A DNA stretch of 18,074 nt from Conidiobolus incongruus B7586 (taxonomy: Eukaryota > Entomophthoromycota > Entomophthoromycetes > Entomophthorales > Conidiobolaceae), in contig JNEM01006684.1 of NCBI GenBank assembly GCA_000697335.1, forward strand, positions 1 through 18,074, given 5' to 3'. Positions 1 through 10,449 of this stretch are shown in pieces (positions within the stretch are counted from its first letter, which is position 1; every line of letters begins with the position of its first letter). The notes below the pieces were generated by a model. The model saw only the letters and a program-made list of their open reading frames with translations. It had not been told where the DNA came from and searched no databases. A program made the translations under genes and the position numbers.

Positions 1-2159
1 AAATATAATAAAAAGATATTATTAATATATTAATTATTTTATCAATAATTAAAAAATAAAAATAAAAATAATTTTTTAAATTTTAATAAATTTAAATGTT
101 TTTTAGCTTTAAAATAATTTAATTAATAATAATTAATTAATATAAAATATCATCTTTATAAATTATTTATAAATTTTAAATAATTTTAAAAATATGTGGT
201 TAAGTTTATTAATTTTAAAATAAAAAACTTTTGATAATTTTTATCTAATTTAAAAATAACTCAAATAAATAATAAGTTTTGAAAAAAAATTATTAAAAAA
301 ACATTATATATATATAATCTGAAACCATATTTTTCTATTTATTTGTTATAAAATTTTTTGAAACTAATAAGTTTGAAAAAAATAATTAAAAATTTTCCCA
401 TTTTATTAATTCTGAGGTAATATTATGAATATATAATATTTTAATAATTTTCAAAATTATTATAATAATTATTCCAAACAAAGCATTACCCTCAACCTTA
501 ATTAAACAATAATTTGGTTATTATGAATCTCGTAATTATAAACATAGTAATATCTTAACCACCATTATTTTGATTTATATAAAACATTGATATCATCAAT
601 AAAAAATAAAAAACTTTGATGTATTACTACATAATGAAAATCTTGGTATTGTGTGCAGCATTTCATTGAGGAGGCAATAAGTTAATAATAGTTTGCTTAA
701 TTGACATTAAATACAAATTTTTATAATTTAGCAAATAACAATATTATTAAAATTATAAGAATGAGAATAAATTATTATAATGTAATATCTGTTAATATTG
801 ACAATGTTGAGCGGAACAATGATTACAAATAAATTAAAAATAATAAATGAAAGTTATTCTTGCAGAGGAATTGATTTTCTCCATAACTAATCAATTGTTT
901 AGTTGAAAATTATCAAAAATCAAAATATTGTGAATTAATAATTATTTTATCTCCTGTCCCAAAAGTCAATATATTATATCTATTAAGTATAAAATTGGTA
1001 ATGTAATTGATAGTATTTATCACTTAATTCCTCAAATATACTTTCAATACAGAAAACGTCTATTTACTTAAAATTTTGTTATTAGGGTCTCGTGAAAAAT
1101 GAAATTTCAATATACATTATTGATTGATATAATATGATTTATAAATTAATGCTGTTCAACTGATAGACAAAGGCTGTATAATTAAAAATACTCTAATTTA
1201 TAACATAAAACATTGATTATCATCAAAATATATTCCCGGAAAACCAATAATAAGCGTAGTTACTTGGAGCAAATAACATTAATGGAAATGAAGTGTGTAA
1301 CATATGAAATCATCTGCAAAAGGACAAAACAAAATATTAAATTTTTAATTCTTTCTTGCTATTGTGGATAAAATCAATTACTTTAAATTAGTAAAATTAT
1401 TCTTATTTTTATTAATCTACTAAAAAATTATCAACTAATAGGAGAATATTCATCATAATTGATTTATCACACATCTCTCATCTTTAAAATTATTTAATTT
1501 TATACATTATAATAGTTTTACGTTGTATTATAAAATGAATTTTACCAGCTCAAGGATATCAAAGAATAAATATATGGATTATATTGAATGAGAAAATTAT
1601 ATGAAAGTTAAAATTTAGCTTAACTAAATTGACATCATCAATCAATTAGAATCATTCAAATTAATGAATTGGCACTCTCACTAATGATGGGGACTGTTCC
1701 AAATATGCTGAAATTAACTAGCATTATTGGTCAAACCAAGTAAATTGAGAAGATCTTAAATACTAAGAAATCATTGAATTTATAAAATTATTAAAATTTT
1801 TAGGTTTGAAGATCTTTTTCCTATTGAAATAAAGTATTTCAACTGAGTCAAAAGGGTTGACTCCTGTGTTAAATTTCCTGATCAAGTTTTCATATTTCAA
1901 TCTTAGTTAATTAATTTAAATTAGTTTTGATCTTGACTTAATATAGTATTATCAAATATCATCAATTTGCGTTAGATATTAATATCATAAATTAAATTCT
2001 TATACATTTCTTTGTTCGTATATAAATTAAAAAATTTTGTATTTAAACTCAAGATAATTAAATTAAATTAAATATTTATTATTCTTCAATAATTCAGATA
2101 TTAATTTATATAAATTTCAATTAAAGTAAACTTAATAAATTTGATATCTAAAATAAGAA
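1..2159. other. AT-rich intergenic DNA, no gene seen
   Basis: This stretch is mostly A and T, with frequent stops in all frames and no long open frame, no recognisable RNA gene and no splice-consistent exon chain. A short motif of about 22 bases (ATAAAACATTGAT followed by ATCATCAA) occurs twice, near 578-599 and 1205-1226, but the flanks do not match. A pair of small hairpins lies at 1826-1863 and is listed separately. Confidence 0.6.
1826..1863. repeat. Two adjacent small inverted repeats
   Basis: GAAATA (1826-1831) faces TATTTC (1835-1840) across 3 bases. Four bases later GAGTCAA (1845-1851) faces TTGACTC (1857-1863) across 5 bases. Both arms pair perfectly. They could be a transcription-end structure, a remnant of a small repeat element or chance. 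No gene lies nearby. Confidence 0.4.
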
Positions 2160-2490
2160 ATAATATCAAGTTACAAAAATTTAAATCAAAAGATTCGTCC
2201 GCAATTGTAATGAGTAATTCCTTTTGATCAACCTTCTTGTCACCAATCATTTCAATTTATCAACAATTATTAAGACACTAGTCAAGTTCAATTGAAACAT
2301 AGAAAAACATATTCTCTAATGAGTAGTTAATAATGCTTGATAATATCATTTTATGGGTATAACCAGTTAGAACATCTGTTCTGATAAATATCGTGATTTT
2401 AAAATTGAGGCCTAAAAAACCTGAAATAAAACGATTAAATTGAGAAATTACAGTATTATTACCACTATTTAATACCAATTTAAAATTCAA
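2160..2490 (-). pseudogene. Protein-like fragment of uncertain family (possible RGS-like or transposase-like relic)
   Basis: On the minus strand a 70-codon open frame runs from 2490 to 2278. After its stop a second open frame starts with ATG near 2252 (begins MIGDKKVDQKELL) and reads on for about 49 codons. The first contains GYTHKMILSS followed by NYSLENMFFYVSIEL. The NYSLEN-FFY-x-x-E pattern resembles the E-[FY]-S-x-E-N-[IL]-x-F-[WY] helix of RGS domains. Alternatively, the preceding IFIRTDVLTGYTHKM resembles the region after the first catalytic Asp in piggyBac-type transposases. Both are impressions from reading, not alignments. No intact gene model can be built, so this is probably a decayed fragment, and chance in AT-rich DNA is not excluded. 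Confidence 0.25.
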
Positions 2491-2770
2491 AATTTCTGAA
2501 TTTAATTAAGTGATTAATTGAATTTAAATTACTTGCTCTTTTATCCTTTAATCGCATTTATTATATACAATTAAAATATATTATTATTATTCGTACTATA
2601 TAATCAATTTATTTATTAATTGATTAATATTATCCTTCGTTAATTTAATTATTTTTATTGACTATCGTTCAAAGTTGATAAAGTATTTTTTATCTACTTA
2701 GATTATTCATCATTATATTCCTTTTTTAAAAACAAAATTTCAACAAAATATATAGTTATTAATTCATAAT

Positions 2771-5700
2771 ATGCTAATGACTATTTCAAGTGGTAACGAA
2801 ATTCGATCAATTTTAAAGAATCCTAGTGAAAAACAAGTCAATCAATATAAGGAAGAGCAAAAACTCCAAAATTATCAAGAGTGTGTCGACTTTATCGAGA
2901 GTGTATTAGGAATTACTTTACCTGATCCAGATCTACATACGTCTCTTAAGGATGGGGTATTACTTTGCCAGTAAGTTAAATTAATTTTTATTATTAATTT
3001 ACTATTATTGATATTTTTGAATTTGTATTATTTAGATTGGTTAATAAACTTAAGCCAGATTCGGTCAAAAAAATAAGTAATAAAAACATTCCATTTTTTA
3101 AGGTAAATGAAGCATAATTAAAATTTGAATTTTTACATTAATTTTTTTTATAGATGGCAAATATTAGTAATTTCTTGAAAGCTGCCAAAGAGCTGGGATT
3201 ACAAGATAGTGACCTTTTTCAGACTGTTGACTTGTATGAAGCTAAAAATATGACTAGTGTAAGTTATTCATTTTTTAGATATCTTGAATTCAAAATTAAT
3301 ATTTTGGTTTATTAGGTTATTCTAGCTATTTTAACGTTATCGCGCATTGTATGTCAGGTTCCTATGCCAAAACAAACGCCGTCCGAAAGAGAAAGGAGGC
3401 GGACCTTAACCAGTCCTTTGTCAGGTACTGAGGTTTTCAATCAGGATTCTCCAACTCAAGCACAATTGAAACCTAAACTACCCACAAAAGTTTCACCTAT
3501 AACGCCTTCGGATAGTGACGCTTCAATACAATCAAATACACAACCAAAACAACCTATTAATAGCACCAATTCATTCAGAAGAGTTTCAGAATATCAGAAG
3601 AGATTAGCACTTACACAAGCTCCCACGGCTTCTCAAATGGGATCTTTGAGAGCCAAGTCCCAGATTGCTAAGAGTTCTGAATCTGTGTCTGATTCTACCA
3701 AGAAATCCCCATTAAGTTCATCTTCTAGCGTCGAGTTAAATACTAAAAGCAGTCAAGAAAATGGTGGTAGTAATAATAGCAGTAGTAGCAATGTATCTAA
3801 CAAAATTAAGAACTTAAGGCTATTCTTCGACTCATCTTCCAAAAAACCAGCCAATATTCCACCTACTATACCCACCAATCATATTCTCAGACCTGTTTTA
3901 ACTCCTGAAACTCACAAAAAATCCAACTCAACCCCAGTTGTATATTCAACACCTAAGTCTTCACAATTTTCAGCATCTGATCCCGTTCCCAAGGTCAGGA
4001 CGCATGTTAGCCGCGTTAGCACGATAGAAAAACCTCGCTTGGAGCTATCTCATGATCTGGAACCTCCTGTCATCGAATCGAATGATACCATTACTACAGT
4101 TGAAGACATGGAAGATATTCCACAGAGCTCCACTTTCGAAGATTCAGATATTAGCTTTGTAACTAGTCCAACTGAAGAACATTCTGACGATCCTCCAATC
4201 GCTCAACCTCCACCTCCAGTGGAAGAGCTTGAGCACACAATTAAAAAAATTATTCCAACACATCCAAAGCAAAGTGTGTTACGATTGGATACAATTGACT
4301 GGAACGTAGATGATATGGATGATGACGAGAGTTTCTCTTATAATCAATCTATTCGAACCAATTCGACGATAAGATCAATCTTAAAGAACCATTATAATGA
4401 TTCTGTATCCAGTACTGAATTAGGACGTAATTATTCAATGAAGAGTCAAGGAACTCAGAAATCATTCACATCCTCTCTTTCCAAGTCCGTCTCTAATCCT
4501 CACCCTGTTAGATCGAGCATTCTATCACCTCCTAGAGTTTCCAGCTTGTTAGGCTCACAGCCGATTCCACTCACACTTTCAACTCCAAATCTTAGTACTT
4601 TGGAGCTTGAAAATTCACCACCTTCATCTTCAACAACTAATATGAAGCGTCAGCATTCTAGACACTATTCTCATCAGGTTTCAAGCGGTCAAACACAAAA
4701 ACTCATGGATGCAAGGCCAAGAGCAGACAGCGATAGTAACAAGATATCAATCCCATCTGGTTTGTTGAACAAGCGGGAGCGTCTGTCTTTATTCATTGAC
4801 CAATCCAGACTCATGTCAGAATATCAATTAGGAGACTGCATTGGTAAAGGTCAGTTTGGTTCCGTTCATAAGGCCCTTAACCTAGAAACAGGACATGTTA
4901 TGGCTGTGAAAAGAATCAATCTAGAGGGCCGAGACCAATCCGAAACTGAGGCTTTAATGATGGAAGTTGAACTTCTCAAATCTCTCAGCCATCCACGAAT
5001 TGTGAAATACGAAGGCTCCCTCAAATCAGATGGATATTTAAATATTATTATGGAATATGTTGAAAATGGATCTCTCCTTAATACTCTTAAATCATTCAAC
5101 CCATTCCCGGAGCCTTTAGTCGCATCATATGCAATTCAAATCCTAGAAGGTTTGATGTACCTCCATGACAAGCAAGTAGTTCACTGTGATTTGAAGGCTG
5201 CCAACATTTTAACAACTAAGAACGGTACTGTCAAACTGACAGATTTTGGTGTATCACTCAATCTTGAAGTTCGCAATAGTGATCTTGGTGAGATTGTTGC
5301 AGGAACACCATACTGGATGGCACCTGAGGTTATTGAGTTGCGAGGTGCATCTACCGCATCGGATATTTGGAGTTTGGGATGTACAATTATTGAATTGTAT
5401 ACAGGAAAGCCTCCTTATATTGATATGCAACCAATGACTGCACTGTTTCACATTGTTGAAGATGACTGTCCTCCACTTCCTGAAGGTATCTCTGAAAATC
5501 TACAAGATTTCTTGAGGTCATGCTTTAGGAAAGAACCTATGGATCGACCCACAGCTGAGCAGTTACTGTTTCATGCATGGATTATTGAATCTAGATTGAA
5601 TCAGGTAATTATATTTTATATAATTTATACTTTTTAGACTAAACAAATTTACAGGAAGTCAATCAAAAACTATCCAGACAAATGGATGAGTCTTTAAAAA

Positions 5701-6363
5701 TCAAAGCTAGAGATTCTCAGCTTATGGACAGTATCTGCGAGTCTTACAACACAATTACAGATCCTTCTATACTACCTGAACCCTCACCTTCCACATTGTC
5801 GAGATTGCCAATTGAGGAATATGAGCAGAAGGAACACCAATTCGTTAAGAGTTCATTTGGAAAAGGTATATAATTCTGATCTTAGGATTTGAACTATTTT
5901 TTAATTCTCATGATGTAGCAATGACATGTAAAGTATGCCAGGATACTGTTAGAAAGAATGCCTTATTTTGTGATGGTAATTTTTCCAAATATTACTTATT
6001 CTATATTTAATCTAATCATTTAAATTAGATTGCGGTATGATTTGTCATGTCAAATGTGCAATCAACATTCCAATTGAATGTCATTCCAGATCACAGGATC
6101 TTAACCAGTACACGAACTATGCAAACAATAATCGTCGGCAATTGAAGAAGCCTAGCGCTATAAATCGATCTGCTCCTAGAAGGCCCGTTAATCGTCGACC
6201 TCTTATCCCAGCAGCAGCATCTGACAGTATAGTAATGGGCCCGAGAGACAGTAAAATCTCACAAACCACTATCCCATTCTCGTCGCACAATGGCCCATCC
6301 AACCACCACGCTAAAAAACCCCATGGGAGACGCAAACGCGACGATGACTGTCGATTATCTTAA
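2771..6363 (+). CDS. CH-domain, Cdc7/Cdc15-type (STE11 group) protein kinase with C1 domain
   Basis: Serine/threonine kinase of the septation/mitotic-exit (SIN/MEN) Cdc7/Cdc15 group, 1087 residues. Exons: 2771-2970, 3036-3102, 3154-3258, 3316-5604, 5655-5865, 5919-5975 and 6029-6363; introns are 50-65 nt, all GT-AG, and the frame closes exactly. Residues about 32-138 form a calponin/transgelin-type CH domain (KDGVLLCQLVNKLKPDSV, then DLFQTVDLYEAKNMTSV). Residues about 141-620 are a Ser/Pro/Thr-rich, probably disordered linker. The kinase domain is about 627-881: GKGQFGSV loop, VKRI lysine, HCDLKAAN catalytic loop (Asp749), DFGVS, and GTPYWMAPEV. A C1 zinc-finger follows, His948-X12-Cys961-X2-Cys-X10-Cys975-X2-Cys-X4-His983-X2-Cys986-X7-Cys994, then a basic tail. 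HCD replaces the usual HRD, which I recall from fungal relatives. The CH domain suggests actin contact and C1 suggests membrane lipid binding; both are inference. ATG at 2777 is an alternative start. Confidence 0.88.
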
Positions 6364-6930
6364 TCGACTTTCACAATTTGTACTATGTAAATAACCATAA
6401 TTATTCGTTTTAACATTTCACTCAAATTTCATTTGCAAAGAGTTTTTGATTTCACTGTACTTTTTTATTAAAAATCAAAATGATTTACAATTTAAATTTT
6501 CAACATATTTTATTATTTTATATATCAGTGATTTGATCATTAAATACATTTTATTTTATAAACATTTATATCTTTTCATAATATAATTATACATTCTCAA
6601 TTTATTTTTAATTACTGGAAAATAAAAAATACATATGTTACAAATTACTTCAATTTTTATTTATTCTTTTAAGTGAGATATTAAGTTGAATTGACTAATT
6701 CAAACTTGAAATTTTAAACAAGTGCTATTAAAATTTTGGATAATTTTTTACTCAATTAAAATACACATAATAATTTGGAGAAATTATTTTCATATCAAAA
6801 TAATAAAAAATGTATTAGATATTACAGGTTTTTCAATTAAATTGGTTTATATAACCAATAACCAATAATAGAAGATAAAGAAAATTATAAAATATTTTAC
6901 AAAAATAGTGAACATTTTTAAAAACTATAA
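6364..6930. other. AT-rich spacer downstream of the kinase gene
   Basis: This is the 3' flank of the kinase. A TATGTA-type element lies about 20 bases after the stop (CTATGTAAATA near 6382-6392) and may serve in 3'-end formation. Beyond it the DNA is AT-rich with no open frame of note until the GC-richer island starts. Confidence 0.5.
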
Positions 6931-7137
6931 TCAATAAAATATTTGAAACAGTTTTGTTAAGTGCTCGACAATGATGGCCAGAATCAAGGTAATCAAATCC
7001 ATGATTCCAGGGGTGGATGGCACGTCCAAGACATGTCGGACGAGTTGGGGCGCATACATAATTGACTGGGTAGCGAGCATGTTGCGCAATGATGGAGAAT
7101 ACGTTACTTTATGTGAGTCGACGGTAATTAATTGACC
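6931..7137 (-). other. Unassigned minus-strand open frame in GC-richer island
   Basis: On the minus strand a frame is open from 7137 to a TGA at 6931-6933 (68 codons; first ATG at 7080). It reads as ordinary, varied protein, for example YSPSLRNMLATQSIMYAPQL and LVRHVLDVPSTPGIMDL, ending in a hydrophobic stretch. No family was recognised. Just upstream on the same strand, TTGAG before 7137 could act as a splice acceptor, and further protein-like open pieces lie at about 7402-7292 and 7276-7212, but no acceptable donor joins them. The plus strand also has a small open frame over the same bases (6971-7135, 54 codons, begins MMARIKVIKSMIPG). It could be a terminal exon, a degraded gene, or an RNA gene whose composition happens to leave frames open. 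Confidence 0.3.
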
Positions 7138-7228
7138 TCAATTCATCCCGACCAAAAAATGCAAATAAAAAGGATAGAATAACTTGGAAAAGAATTAGTG
7201 ATAACAGTAATTTTTATTGGGTCTTTAA

Positions 7229-7386
7229 GGTAGAGCCGTAGCTAGTGAGCCAAGCGTCGGATGAGCGTTCTACCAGAACTTTTTAATTCTTGTTGCTTTT
7301 ATGATCGCATAATGCGAGTTCCAAGTAGGGCAAGGTTTCAGTGTACCTCGTCAACTTGAGGCGGTTCGACGGATTGTCAAGTTGAC
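7229..7386. ncRNA. Candidate structured RNA (three hairpins in a GC-richer island)
   Basis: Three inverted repeats follow one another. GGTAGAGC (7229-7236) pairs with GTTCTACC (7267-7274), 8 bp with one G-U. TCGCA (7305-7309) pairs with TGCGA (7313-7317). GTCAACTTGA (7350-7359) pairs perfectly with TCAAGTTGAC (7377-7386), 10 bp around a 17-base loop. The base composition is far richer in GC than the surroundings, as is common for RNA genes in AT-rich genomes. I found no match to conserved motifs I know for tRNA, U1-U6, U3, SRP, RNase P or RNase MRP RNA, so the class and strand are unknown. The alternative is a decayed protein gene, since protein-like frames also cross this stretch on the minus strand. 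Confidence 0.3.
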
Positions 7387-7402
7387 AAACTTGATAGGTT
7401 CA

Positions 7403-8131
7403 ATGATTTTGAAAATTGGTGAACGAATTGGATCAAGAAAAAGATTTATCATGATATAATTTCATTAATCAATTTTGTGTACTTTAAATGGTGAATGAAA
7501 TAATGTCTTGAAATTTTAAATTGAATAAGCTTTGGAACGAATGAATGTAAATTTGATTTAAGATTATACGATAAATCAATCAAACCTTATGAGAATCTAT
7601 ATTATGATTTGTAAGCGATTTTTGTATGATTTGAAATATTCCATTGATTCCTTATTATATAAATTTAAATTTTTCTTTTTAGTATTCTATGTTTTAATAT
7701 CATAATAATATTTTTAAATATTTAAATTAATTATTACTATAATAAAAGAAGAAATATATTCTGTAAAGTATTTCTATTGGATAGAATGAACCGTTTGAAG
7801 TGTTGAAATTGATCACTCCTCCTCAAATGGTTTATTATATCATTATTGAATTATCAAATCAATCTTAGCTATATAACGATTAATCTTAAGTTTTAGTTGA
7901 AATCACATTAATGGAAAAAATTAATCATTGATATGTGTTGGGATAGTATAAACCTTTTTCCTATTACATTATGACTATTATATAATCGATCATATATAGA
8001 AATTCATTAATTTATTCAAATGGTAAAATATTATACAATAATTCAATTTTTAGAAAAGCGAACCATAAAATCTTTTATCCTAAACCAATAATTTATAATT
8101 GAATAATTGGTTCAAGCTTAAGATATAAATA
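7403..8131. other. AT-rich spacer, no gene seen
   Basis: This lies between the GC-richer island and the 3' end of the TAF8 gene, which is on the minus strand. No open frame, hairpin of note or RNA gene was found. Part of it must hold the TAF8 3' untranslated region and poly(A) site, but no clear AATAAA was seen on the minus strand close to the stop. Confidence 0.5.
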
Positions 8132-8947
8132 TTAAAGACTCTTAAGGTTGGAGCCTTTGTTAATATGATAGAATTTCGACATTGAATAATTCACGCACGG
8201 AAAGTCCGAGTCATCGTTCTGGAGATTCGATTGCGACTTGTTAGATAATTGGGCTTTGGGAAATAAAAGTCTCTTTAAATTCTCTTCAACGAGTCGCGTC
8301 TGCTCAGCGTTCACCTCTCTTATTTTTGACGGATCTCTAAGACGCTGAGGGTAAGTCTATGATAATTTAGTCAAATCAAAATAAATTAAATTAAAAGTAT
8401 TTTAGAGATTACTTACTGGAGTCTCTTTAAAAGTGTATTCATCTGGAAATGTGGGTAAATGAGATGGTATATAAGCAGGAATCTTCCTGGGAGGGTCTAA
8501 ACTAGCGTTCCTAATTTGAAAGGGTCTAGGTAAAGGAGGTTTCGGCACTTTAGGAGCTAATCAACCCAGTTAATTATGATTGATCAAATTAAAATTAATT
8601 AAAATTTTACCTGGTAAATTTGATACCGACAACATTTTCGTAGCGGAAAGTTCGACCTCCTCCCAATTAATATTTAACTGTTTTAAAGTTTGCTCCAAAT
8701 CTTGAAAGTTAACTTTTGTTCTATTACCCAATTCAGCGAAATTTTTAATAGTTTTGATTAAATATTCCATATCTAATAAATTATATATCAATTTATAAAT
8801 TCAAATGAATAGTTATTTTGATTTACAAAATTCGGAAACATTTGTCAAAGTTTCAATAGCGGATTTTTGACAAGTGTTAAAACCTTTAGCCTGAACTATT
8901 TTACCAATACTTTTGGATAATATTAATTTGTATTCTTCTGAAGACAT
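8132..8947 (-). CDS. TAF8: Transcription initiation factor TFIID subunit 8 (TAF8)
   Basis: Histone-fold subunit of the general transcription factor TFIID; in the family it pairs with TAF10 and acts at RNA polymerase II promoters in the nucleus. Four exons on the minus strand: 8947-8827, 8772-8611, 8556-8417 and 8356-8132, with introns of 54, 54 and 60 nt, all GT-AG. Together they give a closed 215-residue protein, short but usual for a fungal TAF8. Residues 1-75 are the histone fold (Bromo_TP-like: start MSSEEYKLILSKSIGKIVQ, then MEYLIKTIKNFAELGNRTK and FQDLEQTLKQL). Residues 95-107 are a proline-rich linker. Residues 120-170 are the TAF8 C-terminal signature: IPAYIPSHLPTFPDEYTF, then KETPTY and a helix with NAEQTRLVEENLKRLL. 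The ATG at 8947 opens the conserved fold directly. Its upstream region is shared with the divergent septin side. I regard the family as secure from both domains. Confidence 0.87.
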
Positions 8948-10449
8948 TTTCAATTAATTAATGATAATTATTTACAATTTGAATTATTGTTGATTGTTAT
9001 TTAGATATTATATTAAGTTGATTTTTTTAAGAGAAAGGTGGTTGATTTTATTTCGATAGATTGTAACTTAATTTATGATTCAATTGGTATTGAATTTTAT
9101 GAGTGGGATAATTTGAGTATGGCTCAAGTTGGCAAGTTTTACATTAATTAAATGCTAAATGAATAACTATTGTGCATAATAATGTAATTAATAAATAGTA
9201 TATCTATTACATTATATTTTATTTAACTGCTTTTATTCGTAATGATAGTTATGTTAAATATATGGTTATCAAAAATAATCTTACACTTTCTTGAAATTAA
9301 TTTATTCTTATGGCCGAAAGAGTATGATTTTCTATTTTAATGAAAAAGTGAATGCCAAAAATATGGCAAGTAATATATATAATGAAAACAAAATGGCTAT
9401 TTGGAATATCATTAATAAATTATTTTATTCAACTAAAGACCTGCCGAATTGCTGGTTAATAAAATTTAATATATTCTTAACCCTAGTAAAATTTATGGTT
9501 ATAAATATAAAAATGGTGGTTTTTTTGAATTACACCATGCTATATTTTATTAATGAAGACAAAACCTGACTTTTACCAAGAAGTTTTTATGGCAATAAAA
9601 AACAGTTAATCAAACAATTTGATCATATATTAACCCTTTGTGATTGGCTATAAGTGTTTTGGATTGGAGATTTTTAATATTTCAAAATGCATATTTAACT
9701 TTTTTGTTTTTATTTCTAGCCACAGAATATCTGATTGACAACTCTAATTAATACAATTTAATTATTTAATTATTTAAAAACCAGTAAACATATTATGGTA
9801 TCAGCCCAATATTATAATTAATGAAATATATTGAGTGGATTAGTATTTCAAAAGATTAGCTGAGAAAACTGAATAATATAAATTGGGATAGTATCATTTT
9901 TATTTGAGTCACAGTTTTAAAAGCAAAAGGTAACCAAATTATAAACAATTACTAAATTGGGTAAAATGGACTTTAAGTTTATCTGGGTTTAATGTATATC
10001 GGCAAAATAAACACAGAACCAAAACATCAAAAGGGATTGTGAATAGCACATACTGTAATACCAATATTATATATATTAATTAATGAATAAAGAAGACCAA
10101 AAATACAATGATTTCATTTTAGTTCATTAAATAATAATGAAAATTTTACAAGGAATAAAAAATTCAGACACAATGTGACCAATTAAATTAATTTCCCAAA
10201 CAATGCTACATAATTCAAGTGATTATCGTGAATAGTATAAAAAGATGATAAATTCCGCTAAAGTTCCATTTGAAATTTTTTCAAAATTGTAAAAAAATAT
10301 AAATTCGAATAACAAAGAGTTGTTAAATATTTAAAACTAGAATTGATTGTTATTTTGATACTAGTTCTCCATAATAGTTTGATAATATTGTAAATACCTT
10401 TTCTGTTTATTTATATCTGTAGTTTGTATTGGTTATTGTTATTGACACT
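8948..10449. other. Divergent spacer between TAF8 and septin genes
   Basis: This 1.5 kb stretch carries the 5' flanks of both genes. It is AT-rich and contains one unassigned plus-strand open frame (9291-9569, listed separately) and a TTAACCCTTTG motif at 9630-9640. An in-frame TAG at 10420-10422 lies 30 bases before the septin ATG and limits that gene's start. No TATA-box or known operator can be claimed, as TA-rich words are everywhere. Confidence 0.5.
9291..9569 (+). other. Unassigned 92-codon open frame, doubtful gene
   Basis: The frame reads YGRKSMIFYFNEKVNAKN early and MAIWNIINKLFYSTKDLPN in the middle, with a run rich in Phe, Ile and Asn at the end. The first codon shown is AAA-type context without a good ATG; internal Met codons exist (for example SMIF). 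No domain was recognised. The pattern KDLPNCW followed by a hydrophobic stretch faintly recalls reverse-transcriptase N-terminal regions of LINEs, too weak to call. Amino-acid use follows the AT bias, so it may be a decayed fragment or chance. Confidence 0.18.

Noticed and set aside
578-1226. Two copies of a motif of about 22 bases (ATAAAACATTGAT...ATCATCAA)
   Set aside because: The flanks do not align, and the word is AT-rich enough to recur by chance.
4866-5451. Open frames on both strands inside the kinase domain (minus 4866-5099 and 5254-5451, plus 5246-5437)
   Set aside because: They overlap the conserved kinase domain in other frames and show no family features.
5605-5637. Read-through of the kinase into intron 4, or use of an earlier AG at 5636-5637
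   Set aside because: Read-through stops at once, and the earlier acceptor leads to a stop within 20 codons; the acceptor ending at 5654 continues into the C1 domain in frame.
6117-6335. Minus-strand 72-codon open frame over the last kinase exon
   Set aside because: It is antisense to the C1-containing final exon and its basic tail, whose frame is fixed by the zinc-ligand pattern.
7355-7376. GGTTCGA in the GC-rich island as a possible tRNA T-arm
   Set aside because: It sits in the loop of the 10-bp hairpin; no matching acceptor, D or anticodon arms could be found.
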